64,000 bases of DNA from JBMNKL01 sp050952225 (GCA_050952225.1 JBMNKL010000001.1:62001-126000), one strand, 5' to 3'; positions 51,496 through 60,652 are shown, counted from the first letter of the stretch. Made by a program: numbers and translations. Notes: generated by a model from the sequence alone, not told the origin.

Positions 51496-52308
51496 TTAAT
51501 TCCCGCCCCGGCCAAGCCTTATTACCGATCTTGCCGCCAGGTCGTATCCATAGCCGGAAGGCAGCACATGCAGAGTAACGTTTGCAATCGCAAGGTTTTC
51601 TTCCGGTTTCAATTCCGATACGTTCGAGCTTTTTATATAACGGCCGTCAACCACGGTGACCGAATTTCTCCCGATGACCTCAAAATGGCTGTCGGGAAAA
51701 ACCATAACCGCGGTATCTTCGTCAATCCCTATGCCAAGAATGGACGGATTCTCCGCAACTCCGCACAATAACCTCCCTATCCTGCCTCGCTGATGAAAAT
51801 GCTGGTCTATTAGCACCCTATCCAGCAATCCGAGCCCCGGAGCCATTTTCAGCGTACATTTCCTGGCAGGGTCATTGTCAATTCCTTCGACAATCATGGT
51901 CCTGCTCATCACCGAAGCGCCGGCGCTTGTCCCCGCAATGACGGTTCCCCTCCCGTATGCTTCATGTAATGCAGTATACACTTTTGTGCCGCCTAGTATG
52001 CTGGTAATTCTGAGTTGGTCGCCTCCTGTGAAGAAAATGCCCGAAGATTCCGAAACAAGCCTGGCGTACTCCTCTCCGTCAGCATCTTCACGTGTGTTTA
52101 TATTAAGAATATCCGCCCTTTGGGCTCCAAACTTTATAAAAAGGTTCTTATATTGTTTTCCCGCTTCATTTGAGTTTTCCGCCGCTGTTGTGATAACAGT
52201 CAGTTTTGCTTTTTCAGCTCCCGAAAGAGAAACAAAAGTTTTCAGAATCAGGCAGTCTCCTGTCTTGTCCTCAGCTCCGCCGATAATGATCAAATTACCC
52301 GGATTCAT
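51496..52308 (-). CDS. cphB: Cyanophycinase
   Basis: A 270-residue serine peptidase-like exopeptidase that cuts cyanophycin to beta-Asp-Arg. The nucleophile elbow is GTSAGASVMS, with IIGGAEDKTG at the N-terminus and FFTGGDQLRITSILGGT. Length is normal and no signal peptide is present, so it acts on internal granules. It lies directly upstream of cphA in the same operon. Confidence 0.96.
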   Translation of the reverse strand: MNPGNLIIIGGAEDKTGDCLILKTFVSLSGAEKAKLTVITTAAENSNEAGKQYKNLFIKFGAQRADILNINTREDADGEEYARLVSESSGIFFTGGDQLRITSILGGTKVYTALHEAYGRGTVIAGTSAGASVMSRTMIVEGIDNDPARKCTLKMAPGLGLLDRVLIDQHFHQRGRIGRLLCGVAENPSILGIGIDEDTAVMVFPDSHFEVIGRNSVTVVDGRYIKSSNVSELKPEENLAIANVTLHVLPSGYGYDLAARSVIRLGRGGN

Positions 52309-52345
52309 TTCTTGCCACCTTTTATCATGCTGTTCATAACCAGGC

Positions 52346-52621
52346 CTATATGCCTAAAGCAAGTTTTAAATAATTATAAAAATCATTGCTGAATATCAAC
52401 CCGATCCCCGTACATACAATACTTGATATTACCAGGATTACAGCGGCCCTGCCGCTGCTGTTCTTCCCGGCCATGACCGCTGCAGCGACTGCTGCTGCGC
52501 CGAAAACAAAAGGATACTTCACCAACGATAATATAACTGCCATCCATCCCGCTGCAAGGTAGATTATATTTTTCTTTACAGCCGGCCTGGCCATGCCGGC
52601 CGCATGATCCGACTTGCCCAT
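52346..52621 (-). CDS. Small membrane protein of unknown function
   Basis: A 91-residue protein with about three hydrophobic segments (IIYLAAGWMAVILSLVKYPF, FGAAAVAAAVMAG and VILVISSIVCTGIGLIF). No family recognised. It precedes cphB by 37 bases with GGGGTG before its ATG and is the probable first gene of the cyanophycin operon. Confidence 0.7.
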   Translation of the reverse strand: MGKSDHAAGMARPAVKKNIIYLAAGWMAVILSLVKYPFVFGAAAVAAAVMAGKNSSGRAAVILVISSIVCTGIGLIFSNDFYNYLKLALGI

Positions 52622-52881
52622 GTTTTCACCCCGCTACTTTATAAAAGCTAAATAATAATATCCTCAAAAAAAGCTGGGAATATTCACAATGTAACTTCAG
52701 GCATTCATGGATATTTATCCATTACGTGTCATCTCCTGGAAAACAACAAGTACCTGATGCCGGGTATTTTAAGGAACTCTTGTCTTTCCCCGGACAAGCC
52801 CCTGTAAATTTTTCCCTGAGAAAAATATATATTTAATACTTATATTTATGCTATATATTGTTAATCCTGTTATTATATGAT

Positions 52882-52910
52882 TTGATTATTTATATTAATT
52901 CTGGTAGACT
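52882..52910 (+). promoter_or_regulatory. Promoter of the lexA-like gene
   Basis: TTGATT (52882-52887), 17 bases, TAGACT (52905-52910), about 40 bases ahead of the ATG. GAACTCTTGTCT at 52774-52785 resembles a clostridial LexA site only loosely. The gap 52622-52881 otherwise holds no gene that I can see. Confidence 0.6.
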
Positions 52911-52952
52911 TTTAAGTATTATGTAAAGTAAAAAACAAAGAAGGGTGATTAG

Positions 52953-53588
52953 ATGATAACTAATTTCAGCAACTTAACAGCAAAACAAAAAAAAGTGTAC
53001 ACAGCAATTGAATCCTACATTAGTCAGCACGGAATTCCCCCCACTGTACGTGAAATAGGCGAACTAGTCGGAGAAAAAACACCCGGAGCAGTCCAAGGAA
53101 TCCTCAACAGGCTTGAGCAGAAAGGCGTCATAAAAAGACAGCTGGGAGCAGCCAGATCTATCCAGCTCGTATCCCCCGACGACCAAATGTACGCAAAACC
53201 GGTTTACATTCCTGAAATCAAGAAGATAAGCAAGCGGAATCTCGATGACCTGGTTAATATATACAACATAAAAAAGCATCATCCGGTTTCTCCTGAAATA
53301 CTTGCGGAAAACAGCAAGTATATAATTGTTGAATGTCCCAATGACGGGCTTGACGAAAAGGGCTTCAACAGTGACGACATAATCCTGGTAAATACAACAG
53401 CCGAGCTGGAGCCAGGAGATATTGTGCTGGTGTTTTACGAAAGCCTCTCGATGTTAAGGCTTTACTACCCTGAAGATGATGGAACCGTTACACTGAAGTC
53501 GGAATCCAGCGTCATCGACAAGGAAAATTTCACAAGTGAGGAAGTCAGTATAATTGGAAAAGTAGAGGGCAGGTATACAAAATTTTAA
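52953..53588 (+). CDS. LexA-like regulator with degenerate protease dyad
   Basis: A 211-residue homologue of LexA. The N-terminal winged helix is well kept (LTAKQKKVYTAIESYISQHG, PPTVREIGELVG, ILNRLEQKGVI), so it should bind DNA. The C-terminal S24 domain is recognisable from GDIVLVF and spacing, but the nucleophile motif GDSM reads NDGL (Ser replaced by Gly), the general-base Lys position is Arg, and no Ala-Gly cleavage site is present between about residues 85 and 105. It therefore should not self-cleave, unlike true LexA. It may be a regulator that no longer answers to RecA, as reported for some cyanobacterial LexA. AAGAAGGGTGAT precedes the ATG. Confidence 0.85.
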   Translation: MITNFSNLTAKQKKVYTAIESYISQHGIPPTVREIGELVGEKTPGAVQGILNRLEQKGVIKRQLGAARSIQLVSPDDQMYAKPVYIPEIKKISKRNLDDLVNIYNIKKHHPVSPEILAENSKYIIVECPNDGLDEKGFNSDDIILVNTTAELEPGDIVLVFYESLSMLRLYYPEDDGTVTLKSESSVIDKENFTSEEVSIIGKVEGRYTKF

Positions 53589-53639
53589 CCTTGCAATTAT
53601 AATAAGTACCGCCCTGACTCATTGAAATCTTTGTGTCCG

Positions 53640-53702
53640 AACAAGCATAAAGCCCGCGTCACCGCTTTTGACATTTTTTGTAGTGCGTGTTTTATGCTTG
53701 TT
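53640..53702. terminator. Long inverted repeat between lexA-like gene and leuB
   Basis: AACAAGCATAAA (53640-53651) and TTTATGCTTGTT (53691-53702) are perfect 12-base complements around 39 bases; the right arm contains the last codons and stop of leuB. It may act as a bidirectional terminator between these convergent genes. Confidence 0.55.
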
Positions 53703-54783
53703 GTTCTTCAAAGATTTCCTTTATTATTATTTTGCCCATTTCACATGTTCCAACCACCTTTGCACCGGTCTGTGCAATGTCCGGCGTACGGTATCCTTTA
53801 TCCAGGATATTCTTTACGGCATTTTCAACCAGTGCGGCGAGATCGTCTTTTCCCAGTGAATAACGCAGCATCATGGCCGCTGACAATATCGTCGCAATCG
53901 GGTTGGCCTTATCCTGGCCGGCAATATCCGGCGCTGATCCGTGTATGGGTTCATAAAGGCCAAACGTCCCGCTTCCCAGGCTTGCCGACGGAAGCATGCC
54001 GATTGAGCCTGTAATTATGGACGCCTCGTCCGACAGTATATCACCAAACATGTTAGAAGTCACAATAACATCAAATTGGCCTGGATTCATCACCAGTTGC
54101 ATTGCGGCATTATCCACGTACATGTGGTTCAGCCGGACGTCCGGGTATTCCTTCGAAACCCTTGTCACAACTTCTCTCCAGAGCCTTGAGCTTTCCAGGA
54201 CATTGGCCTTGTCGATCGATGTTACTTTCCTCCTCCGGCCCAATGCCGTTTCAAATGCCAGGCGCGCAATGCGTTCGATCTCGGCAGCGCTGTAGCTTTC
54301 CGTGTCATATGCTTCCTCACACCCGGTCCCTGCTCCCGTCCTGCCTCTCTTGCCGAAATAAATGCCTCCCGTCAGTTCCCTGACAACAAGTATGTCAACG
54401 TTGTCTCCAATTATTTCAGCTTTCAGTGGAGAAGCATCTTTCAATGACTCATAAATAACCGCAGGCCTCAGGTTCGCGAAAAGCCCCAGTTCTGACCTGA
54501 TCCTGAGCAATCCCGCTTCCGGAAGTTTGTCTCCCGGCAGCCCTTCCCATTTGGGTCCGCCTACCGCGCCAAGCAGCACCGCATCGCTTTCCCTGCACGT
54601 TTTCAGCGTGGCGCCGGGCAACGGATCGCCGCATGCATCGATAGCGCTCCCGCCTATCAACTCTTCCCGGAATTCGAAAACCAGGCCGTGTTTCCCGCCA
54701 ACCGCTTCAAGAACCGCGATTGCCTGGTCGACTATCTCGGGTCCTATTCCGTCACCTTTTAAAACAGCTATTTTATACTTCAT
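53692..54783 (-). CDS. leuB: 3-isopropylmalate dehydrogenase
   Basis: A 363-residue NAD-dependent decarboxylating dehydrogenase of leucine synthesis. Motifs: VLKGDGIGPEIVDQAIAVLE, LLGAVGGPKWEGLPG, YDTESYSAAEIERIARLAFE and SNMFGDILSDEASIITGSIGMLPSAS (in pieces), GLYEPIHGSAPDIAGQDKANP. Last gene of leuCDB. Confidence 0.97.
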   Translation of the reverse strand: MKYKIAVLKGDGIGPEIVDQAIAVLEAVGGKHGLVFEFREELIGGSAIDACGDPLPGATLKTCRESDAVLLGAVGGPKWEGLPGDKLPEAGLLRIRSELGLFANLRPAVIYESLKDASPLKAEIIGDNVDILVVRELTGGIYFGKRGRTGAGTGCEEAYDTESYSAAEIERIARLAFETALGRRRKVTSIDKANVLESSRLWREVVTRVSKEYPDVRLNHMYVDNAAMQLVMNPGQFDVIVTSNMFGDILSDEASIITGSIGMLPSASLGSGTFGLYEPIHGSAPDIAGQDKANPIATILSAAMMLRYSLGKDDLAALVENAVKNILDKGYRTPDIAQTGAKVVGTCEMGKIIIKEIFEEQQA

Positions 54784-54818
54784 GCAATTCCTCCGGTATC
54801 ATTGTTTATTCGGTAAGT

Positions 54819-55313
54819 TTATTCGGAAATCCGCTGCTTTACATAGTTTGCCAGTCCATCCGCCGCAATGATCTTCTGCATGAACTCCGGGAAGGGCGTC
54901 CATTTGTAAGTATCCCCGCTTGTCAAATTGGTAATGGTTCCAGTATCAAAATCAACCTCCAGCCTGTCACCGTCCGCAATTGATTCCGCGGCTTCAGGGC
55001 ATTCTATAATAGGCAGCCCTATATTAATGGCATTGCGGTAAAAAATCCTGGCAAACGTCACGGCAATCACGCATGAAATTCCCGACGACTTGATCGCTAT
55101 GGGAGCATGCTCCCTTGACGAACCGCATCCGAAATTCTTCCCCGCCACCATGATATCCCCTTTTTGAACTCTCCCGGCAAATCCGGGATCAAGGTCTTCC
55201 ATGCAGTGGGATGCAAGTTCTGCCGGGTCCGACGTGTTCAGGTATCTTGCGGGTATTATGACATCTGTGTCTACATTATCGCCATATTTTATTGCTTTGC
55301 CCTGTATTCTCAT
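54819..55313 (-). CDS. leuD: 3-isopropylmalate dehydratase small subunit
   Basis: A 164-residue swivel-domain subunit (GDNVDTDVIIPARYL, GKNFGCGSSREHAP, SGISCVIAVTFARIFYRNAINIGLP in pieces). It completes the active site of LeuC. The ATG at 55313 follows AGGAGA; the frame is open to 55343. Length fits the archaeal/clostridial-type short LeuD. Confidence 0.97.
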   Translation of the reverse strand: MRIQGKAIKYGDNVDTDVIIPARYLNTSDPAELASHCMEDLDPGFAGRVQKGDIMVAGKNFGCGSSREHAPIAIKSSGISCVIAVTFARIFYRNAINIGLPIIECPEAAESIADGDRLEVDFDTGTITNLTSGDTYKWTPFPEFMQKIIAADGLANYVKQRISE

Positions 55314-55339
55314 TTCCAAAGTCTCCTTTCGCTTCCTTG

Positions 55340-56620
55340 TCAAAGCTCCTCCGGCGACGCGATCCTGCCTGCCACGGCAGAAGCGGCGGCGACGGCCGGG
55401 CTCGCCAGGTATACTTCACTCTCGGGGTGTCCCATTCTCCCGACGAAGTTCCTGTTGGTAGTGGCCACGGCCCTCTCTCCCTTTGCAAGAATGCCCATGT
55501 GGCCCCCGAGGCACGGTCCGCATGTGGGCGTGCTTATCGCTGCGCCTGCGTCGATGAAGATATCGAAAAGGCCTTCGTTCATTGACTGCTTCCATACTTT
55601 CTGGGTAGCCGGAATTATAATGCACCTCACCGCCGGGTGCACCTTCCGTCCTTTCAACACCTTGGCCGCAATCCGCATATCCTCGATCCTTCCGTTTGTA
55701 CATGAACCTATGACAACCTGGTCGATTTTTACCTGGCCGACCTCGTCTATGGTCCTGGTATTGTCCGGAAGATGCGGAAACGCCACGGTTGGCTTTATTT
55801 CATCGAGATTAACCGTATATCTTTTGCAATACACTGCGTCCCCGTCCGCAGAATATACTTTGTAAGGTTTCTTCGAATGCTCCCTGACATAATCCAGCGT
55901 CTTTTCATCTACTTCGAATATACCGTTTTTTGCGCCTGCCTCCACAGCCATGTTGGCCATTGAGAACCTGTCGTCCATGGAAAGGCTCCGAAGCCCTTCA
56001 CCCACGAACTCCATTGATTTGTAAAGCGCACCGTCAACGCTTATCATTCCGATTATATGCAGTATCACATCCTTGCCGCTTACCCATTCGGCAGTCTTTC
56101 CTTTTAAATCAAAAAGTATCGCTTCGGGAACTTTAAGCCAGGCTTCCCCGGTGGCCATGCCTGCTGCCATGTCCGTACTGCCGACCCCGGTGGAAAAAGC
56201 TCCGAGCGCTCCGTAGGTGCAGGTATGCGAATCAGCCCCTATCACAACATCTCCGGGCACAACCAGGCCTTTCTCGGGAAGCAGCGCATGTTCAACCCCC
56301 ATCTGCCCTACCTCAAAATAGTTGACAATACCGGTTTCGCGCACAAATTCTCTTACAAATTTTGCCTGTTCCGCGGATTTTATGTCCTTGTTCGGTGTAA
56401 AGTGGTCCGGTACAATAGCGATTTTATTTATGTCGAAAACGCGGCCGGCACCGATTTTTCGAAACTCTTTTATGGCTACCGGCGCCGTGATATCATTTCC
56501 AAGCACCATATCAAGCTTGACCATTACCAACTGTCCGGCTTCCACCCTGTCCATCCCGGCGTGATCCGCAAGGATTTTCTGAGTCATTGTCATACCCTTG
56601 CCCGCTGTTTTGTTTTCCAT
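55340..56620 (-). CDS. leuC: 3-isopropylmalate dehydratase large subunit
   Basis: A 426-residue aconitase-family subunit of the HacA/LeuC type. Cluster cysteines lie in VIGSCTNGR and TCGPCLGG. The N-terminus MTMTQKILADHAG and the internal DSHTCTYGALGAFSTGVGSTDMA (in pieces) are typical. It isomerises isopropylmalate with LeuD. The gap from the AraC gene upstream is 111 bases, too short for a leucine T-box leader, and none was seen. leuA is not in the window. Confidence 0.97.
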   Translation of the reverse strand: MENKTAGKGMTMTQKILADHAGMDRVEAGQLVMVKLDMVLGNDITAPVAIKEFRKIGAGRVFDINKIAIVPDHFTPNKDIKSAEQAKFVREFVRETGIVNYFEVGQMGVEHALLPEKGLVVPGDVVIGADSHTCTYGALGAFSTGVGSTDMAAGMATGEAWLKVPEAILFDLKGKTAEWVSGKDVILHIIGMISVDGALYKSMEFVGEGLRSLSMDDRFSMANMAVEAGAKNGIFEVDEKTLDYVREHSKKPYKVYSADGDAVYCKRYTVNLDEIKPTVAFPHLPDNTRTIDEVGQVKIDQVVIGSCTNGRIEDMRIAAKVLKGRKVHPAVRCIIIPATQKVWKQSMNEGLFDIFIDAGAAISTPTCGPCLGGHMGILAKGERAVATTNRNFVGRMGHPESEVYLASPAVAAASAVAGRIASPEEL

Positions 56621-56731
56621 TTCTCATCACCTCGATAATGTGATTATAGCGCTTTAGAAATATATATTCTTCATGTTAATTGCCAACATATCATATTATT
56701 ATGAATGTTTTTTGTTAATTATTTGCCATAA

Positions 56732-57622
56732 CTACGGATTCGCATGCTTTTTCCTGTACTGCAGCGGCGTCTGGTTTGTAAATTTCTTAAACATCTCGTT
56801 GAATCTCTGCTGGTTTGAGAAACCGACGCTAAGCGCTATATCACTGATTCTGAGGCCGGTATCGGTGAGGAGTTCCTTTGCCCTTTCGATGCGCACCTTG
56901 AGAAGATAATTAATGGGACTCATGCCCGTTTCTTCTTTGAAAGCCCTGGTAAAATAACTCGGGCTTAAGAAAACAAACCTTGCTATATCACCAAGCGAAA
57001 TGTCACGTTCAAAGTTGTTGTGGATGAAATTTTGCGCAATGCCTATCAATTCCTTCAGTTTGGGACTCTTCGACTTTATACTGTTCTCCCATTCCATTTT
57101 AAGTGCTCGCGAAAGCAGCACAAAAAGCTCCATTATAAGCAGGTAGTTTAAAAACTCGCTGCCCGGTTCCGAGCTTTCGCGTTCTTTCATAATCCTGTTC
57201 AAAAGTACAATAATCTCATTTTTCTGGCTTACTTTCAAAGCAATATACGGCCCTGTCTCCTTGCCGCTCACAAAGTTGAGGAAATCCTCCAGCGGGATTT
57301 CGGAATATTCGCCGCTTATCCTGTTTTCAAACGTGAAATAGAGCACTATAAACTCACAGCCGCTTTCCGACTTGACCATGAATTTGTGGGACTGCGTCGG
57401 CTTGATAATGACAATATCGTTCGGGCCCAGGTTGACGTGTTGGCCCTCTATGTCAAATACCGCGTAACCCTTTTTCATGTATACCATTTCATAATTATCA
57501 TGGCGGTTTGGTTCCATGGACCAGTTCTTGTCCTGTATTCTCTCCAGCGTCCTTATGATGACAGGCATAAAGCTGGATGAGTTAAGCAAATTTTCCCATG
57601 CTTTCGGCAATAGATTTTCCAC
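56732..57622 (-). CDS. AraC-family transcriptional regulator
   Basis: A 296-residue regulator. Residues 1-150 form a cupin-like effector domain (YMKKGYAVFDIEGQHVNLGP and IVIIKPTQSHKF), and the last 100 residues are two helix-turn-helix motifs (SLGDIARFVFLSPSYFTRAF and RISDIALSVGFSNQQRFNEMF). This architecture senses sugars or related ligands. The GTG at 57622 is well placed behind AGGTGATC; a TTG at 57640 is in frame. It is divergent from the mutarotase/URO-D pair, its likely target. Confidence 0.93.
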   Translation of the reverse strand: MENLLPKAWENLLNSSSFMPVIIRTLERIQDKNWSMEPNRHDNYEMVYMKKGYAVFDIEGQHVNLGPNDIVIIKPTQSHKFMVKSESGCEFIVLYFTFENRISGEYSEIPLEDFLNFVSGKETGPYIALKVSQKNEIIVLLNRIMKERESSEPGSEFLNYLLIMELFVLLSRALKMEWENSIKSKSPKLKELIGIAQNFIHNNFERDISLGDIARFVFLSPSYFTRAFKEETGMSPINYLLKVRIERAKELLTDTGLRISDIALSVGFSNQQRFNEMFKKFTNQTPLQYRKKHANP

Positions 57623-57664
57623 AGGATCACCTCGCCTCAAGTAAAATTATAGCTTAAATATATC

Positions 57665-57716
57665 CTGCTGTCACCACGGCTGATTGGTCGACAGTATAAA
57701 GACTGTCATACAGCAG
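57665..57716. promoter_or_regulatory. Nested inverted repeats upstream of araC-family gene
   Basis: CTGCTGT (57665-57671) pairs with ACAGCAG (57710-57716), and inside them GACAGT (57690-57695) pairs with ACTGTC (57702-57707). They lie 25-94 bases upstream of the regulator's start codon and may be an operator or leader hairpin. The rest of the gap to 58046 is AT-rich; TTGTGC, 17 bases and TAGAAA near 57982-58010 is a possible plus-strand promoter. Confidence 0.45.
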
Positions 57717-58046
57717 CACCATACCCGCTATTTCTATAGCTGACCAGGTGAACAAAAGGGGGGTGCGTTTTTCTTTGCAAAATTCAAACAAGTCGACTCC
57801 ATCATTTAGTTATAGATAAATTGATGGAATTATGATAGAATTTTACATAATGTATATTTTTCTTAAATTTAAAATAAAAGATAACCCTCAAATATAGAAG
57901 ATATAACAAATTTGATTAAATAATAGCGGTGTATGCGGAAGCGAAACGTGTCATAGTTACCCGGTTAAAGTGCATGAATACTCTTGTGCTAGTTGTGGTT
58001 AATTCGTAGAAATATACATTTACATACTTAGAAACGGGGGTTTTTT

Positions 58047-59009
58047 ATGTCAATCAAAGTATATGATTCAACCTATAAAGATCAAAAAGCAGTCGCGCTG
58101 GAAAGTAAAACTCTTAAAGTCAAATTCTTACCGGAACTTGGAGGAAAGATGGCTTCCCTGGTATATAAGGAGTCTTCGAGGGAGTTCCTGGTACAGACTG
58201 AAAATCCGCAATACAAGATACTGCAATACGATGGAGATTATGTTGCGGCAGAGTGCAGCGGCTTTGATGATATGTTTCCTACCATAGACAGCTTTTATTA
58301 TCATGATTACCCCTGGCAAGGCATAAGAGTGCCTGATCACGGGGAAGTGTGCGGATTAAAATGGGATTATTCAATACAGCAGGATTGTTTATATATGTGT
58401 GTATTCGGTGTAAGATTTCCATACAAATTTGAAAAATGGGTAAGTTTCAAATCAGATAATCAACTTGATATAAACTATAGAGTTACCAATTTAAGTAATT
58501 ATGATATGGATTTTATTTGGGCGGCCCACGTAATGCTATGTTCCGAGGAAGGCGGTCAAATACTTGTTCCTTATAAAGAGGGACAGGCCGTATCATGTGT
58601 CTTTTCGACGGATAAAGGCTTCGGTACGTATGGAGAAGAGATGTTATGGCCTGAAGCCAGGCGAAAAGACGGTGCTGTTCAAAAGATTGATATCACTTCT
58701 GTAAAGGGGGAGAATGGCAACAACTATAAATTTTACTTTAAAGATAAGATGCCTGAAGGCTGGTGCGGATATAGGTATAGAAGTGATAATACAACCCTGA
58801 TAATGTCATTTCCTGAAGATAAAGTTCCATACCTGGGAATATGGGTAAACGAAGGATCATTTCATGGATTCAACAACCTGGCTCTGGAACCTTGCACAGG
58901 CTCGTTTGACAGACCCGATTTGGCAAAAATGCATAGTCAATACAGCGTTTTGAATGCCAAGGGAGAGTACAGGTGGCATTTGACCTTTTGCATAAAACAG
59001 GGTGAATAA
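58047..59009 (+). CDS. Aldose 1-epimerase-like (galactose mutarotase fold) protein
   Basis: A 320-residue beta-sandwich protein of the galactose mutarotase-like superfamily (DUF4432-like). Features are KVKFLPELGGKMASLVYKES, FDDMFPTID, VPDHGEVCGLKWDYS, with the candidate catalytic His in PDHGEV and WAAHVML, and LALEPCTGSFDRPD with the Glu. It probably interconverts anomers of the carbohydrate used by its operon. ACGGGGG precedes the ATG. It leads the operon under the divergent AraC-type regulator. Confidence 0.82.
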   Translation: MSIKVYDSTYKDQKAVALESKTLKVKFLPELGGKMASLVYKESSREFLVQTENPQYKILQYDGDYVAAECSGFDDMFPTIDSFYYHDYPWQGIRVPDHGEVCGLKWDYSIQQDCLYMCVFGVRFPYKFEKWVSFKSDNQLDINYRVTNLSNYDMDFIWAAHVMLCSEEGGQILVPYKEGQAVSCVFSTDKGFGTYGEEMLWPEARRKDGAVQKIDITSVKGENGNNYKFYFKDKMPEGWCGYRYRSDNTTLIMSFPEDKVPYLGIWVNEGSFHGFNNLALEPCTGSFDRPDLAKMHSQYSVLNAKGEYRWHLTFCIKQGE

Positions 59010-59045
59010 ATTCAAATATATGAAATCAAATGGAAGGAATTGATT

Positions 59046-60218
59046 ATGAATAGTTTCAAAGAGTGGAGAGGCTTTGACATTGCTAAAAGATGTGAAAGAA
59101 TTAAGAAAGCTTTTAACCTGGAAGAAGTTAAATCACCGGAAGATGTTCCTATCATAATTAATACGCCTTGTTATTTTGGCTTTGGTAACAACCCTATGCC
59201 GCCGGACTATTGGACCAATCCCGCAAGCATGGTCAGATACCAGGAAGAAGGGTTTCAAAAGCACCTGGAAAATGTTGACGATGACACTGTTCCATACTTT
59301 ATGCCATGGTTTGGAACCGGTGTTATTGCATCGGCATTCGGGTGTAAAGTCAAGGAAGCAAGCGGATTTGGGGATGATCCGGGTATAATAAGCACCTGCA
59401 TAGAATCTCCAAAGGATATTGCAAAATTAAAAATACCCGACCCGTATAAAGACGGATTAATGCCGCGTGTACTTGAATTTATTGATTATGCAAGGCTGAA
59501 CAGTGACCTTCCTGTGGGATTGACTGATATGAACAGTCCGCTTTGTACAGCTGCCCAGATGTGCGGGTATGATAATCTGTTTATATGGATGTTTGATGAA
59601 CCTGAAGCCATTCACGAATTATTGGATATAATAACCGAAACCTTCATTATGTGGGTCAAGGTGCAAAAAGAACACATCGGTGAACCTCTTGACAGCAGTA
59701 ATGGATTGCAGGGCGTGTGGAGTCCAAAAGGTGTGGGAGTTTGGGTGTCAGACGATGATCTTGTGTCAATAGGACCTGATTTGTATGAAAAATTCATAGT
59801 ACCAAGATATTCTGAAATATTTGAAACCTTTGGCGGAGGAAGCGTGCATTTCTGTGGAAGAGGCGTGCATCAAATAGACAACTTGCTGAAAATTAGGAAT
59901 ATAAGAGTAATTAACAATTCACCGATGGGTGATTTCGAGTCTTTTTACAAGCTTGTTAAAGGAGCAGGCGGAAAGGTTACAATCCAAATCCAGGATGGTG
60001 CGCCTGTTAATATTGAGAGCTATTATCCAATGCTTTTTGACAAGATAGACGACTTTAGAGGAATTATGATGGCTACATTTGTAGAGGATAGAATAGCCCT
60101 CGATGAAAACGGGGGTATGGCAGAAGTCAGCTGGAATACTTTCGACGCAGCAAATCGCATTGTCAGGACAGTTAGGGAGTGTGTGCGCAAAAAACTTAAT
60201 GGAGAACCTTTAGTTTAA
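59046..60218 (+). CDS. Uroporphyrinogen decarboxylase (URO-D)-family protein
   Basis: A 390-residue URO-D-fold protein. Landmarks are AKLKIPDPYKDGLMPRVLEFI, GLTDMNSPLCTAAQMCG, FMWVKVQKEHIGEPL-like (FIMWVKVQKEHIGEPL), GPDLYEKFIVPRYSEIF and VHFCGRGVHQIDNLLKI, the last giving the His/Cys that bind zinc in the methyltransferase branch. That branch normally moves methyl groups to or from corrinoids; no corrinoid protein is encoded here. A paralogue of similar size, frameshifted, is at 1795-2950, also beside sugar genes. ATG at 59046 preferred over TTG at 59040. Confidence 0.85.
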   Translation: MNSFKEWRGFDIAKRCERIKKAFNLEEVKSPEDVPIIINTPCYFGFGNNPMPPDYWTNPASMVRYQEEGFQKHLENVDDDTVPYFMPWFGTGVIASAFGCKVKEASGFGDDPGIISTCIESPKDIAKLKIPDPYKDGLMPRVLEFIDYARLNSDLPVGLTDMNSPLCTAAQMCGYDNLFIWMFDEPEAIHELLDIITETFIMWVKVQKEHIGEPLDSSNGLQGVWSPKGVGVWVSDDDLVSIGPDLYEKFIVPRYSEIFETFGGGSVHFCGRGVHQIDNLLKIRNIRVINNSPMGDFESFYKLVKGAGGKVTIQIQDGAPVNIESYYPMLFDKIDDFRGIMMATFVEDRIALDENGGMAEVSWNTFDAANRIVRTVRECVRKKLNGEPLV

Positions 60219-60228
60219 TAAACGGAAG

Positions 60229-60300
60229 TGGGACAGAGGGGCAGGCTCCTTCCCTGTCCCATGTCCCTGGCTCTGTCCCTGTATCCTCCTGTCCCTGCCG
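60229..60300. repeat. CTGTCCC-rich intergenic sequence with hairpin
   Basis: GGGACAG (60229-60235) pairs with CTGTCCC (60254-60260), and CTGTCCC or close variants recur at least twice more before 60300. No T-run follows, so termination is uncertain. It lies between the convergent URO-D and PC4-like genes. Confidence 0.4.
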
Positions 60301-60309
60301 GATTTTTCA

Positions 60310-60552
60310 TCAGGCCTCCATATCCAGTTCATCCAGGTCAATTGCCGCAAGTAATTTCTTGAGCTCTTCCGCTTCGCTTTTGCCCAGCGTGGTTCCCTTG
60401 CCCATTTTCTCATGTGTCTCGTCCCAGTCCCTGATATCCAGTTTGGGTTTGCGCCCGTTCCAGCTAACCAGGTTGACTTCCTTTTTCCATCCCTTGGTGC
60501 CTTCGCCGATCACTCCCAGGTGCTGTATAATTTCAAACTTTATATCTGCCAT
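60310..60552 (-). CDS. PC4-like ssDNA-binding protein (YdbC family)
   Basis: An 80-residue protein of the YdbC family, homologous to the transcriptional coactivator PC4 DNA-binding domain. It reads IIQHLGVIGEGTKGWKKEVN, LVSWNGRKPKLDIRDWDETH and ends in an acidic tail. YdbC binds single-stranded DNA or RNA. AGGGG precedes the ATG; monocistronic. Confidence 0.9.
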   Translation of the reverse strand: MADIKFEIIQHLGVIGEGTKGWKKEVNLVSWNGRKPKLDIRDWDETHEKMGKGTTLGKSEAEELKKLLAAIDLDELDMEA

Positions 60553-60652
60553 TCTTTACCCCTCCATATATTAGATTTATTAAATGCTGCTGTTGCAGAA
60601 CCGCAAAGCCGTTTATTCTGACGGTCATGCCGTCACTGCCGTTCCATTTGCG

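Noticed and set aside
52774..52785. GAACTCTTGTCT as a LexA/SOS box
   Set aside because: Only one half-site matches well and it lies 100 bases upstream of the promoter.
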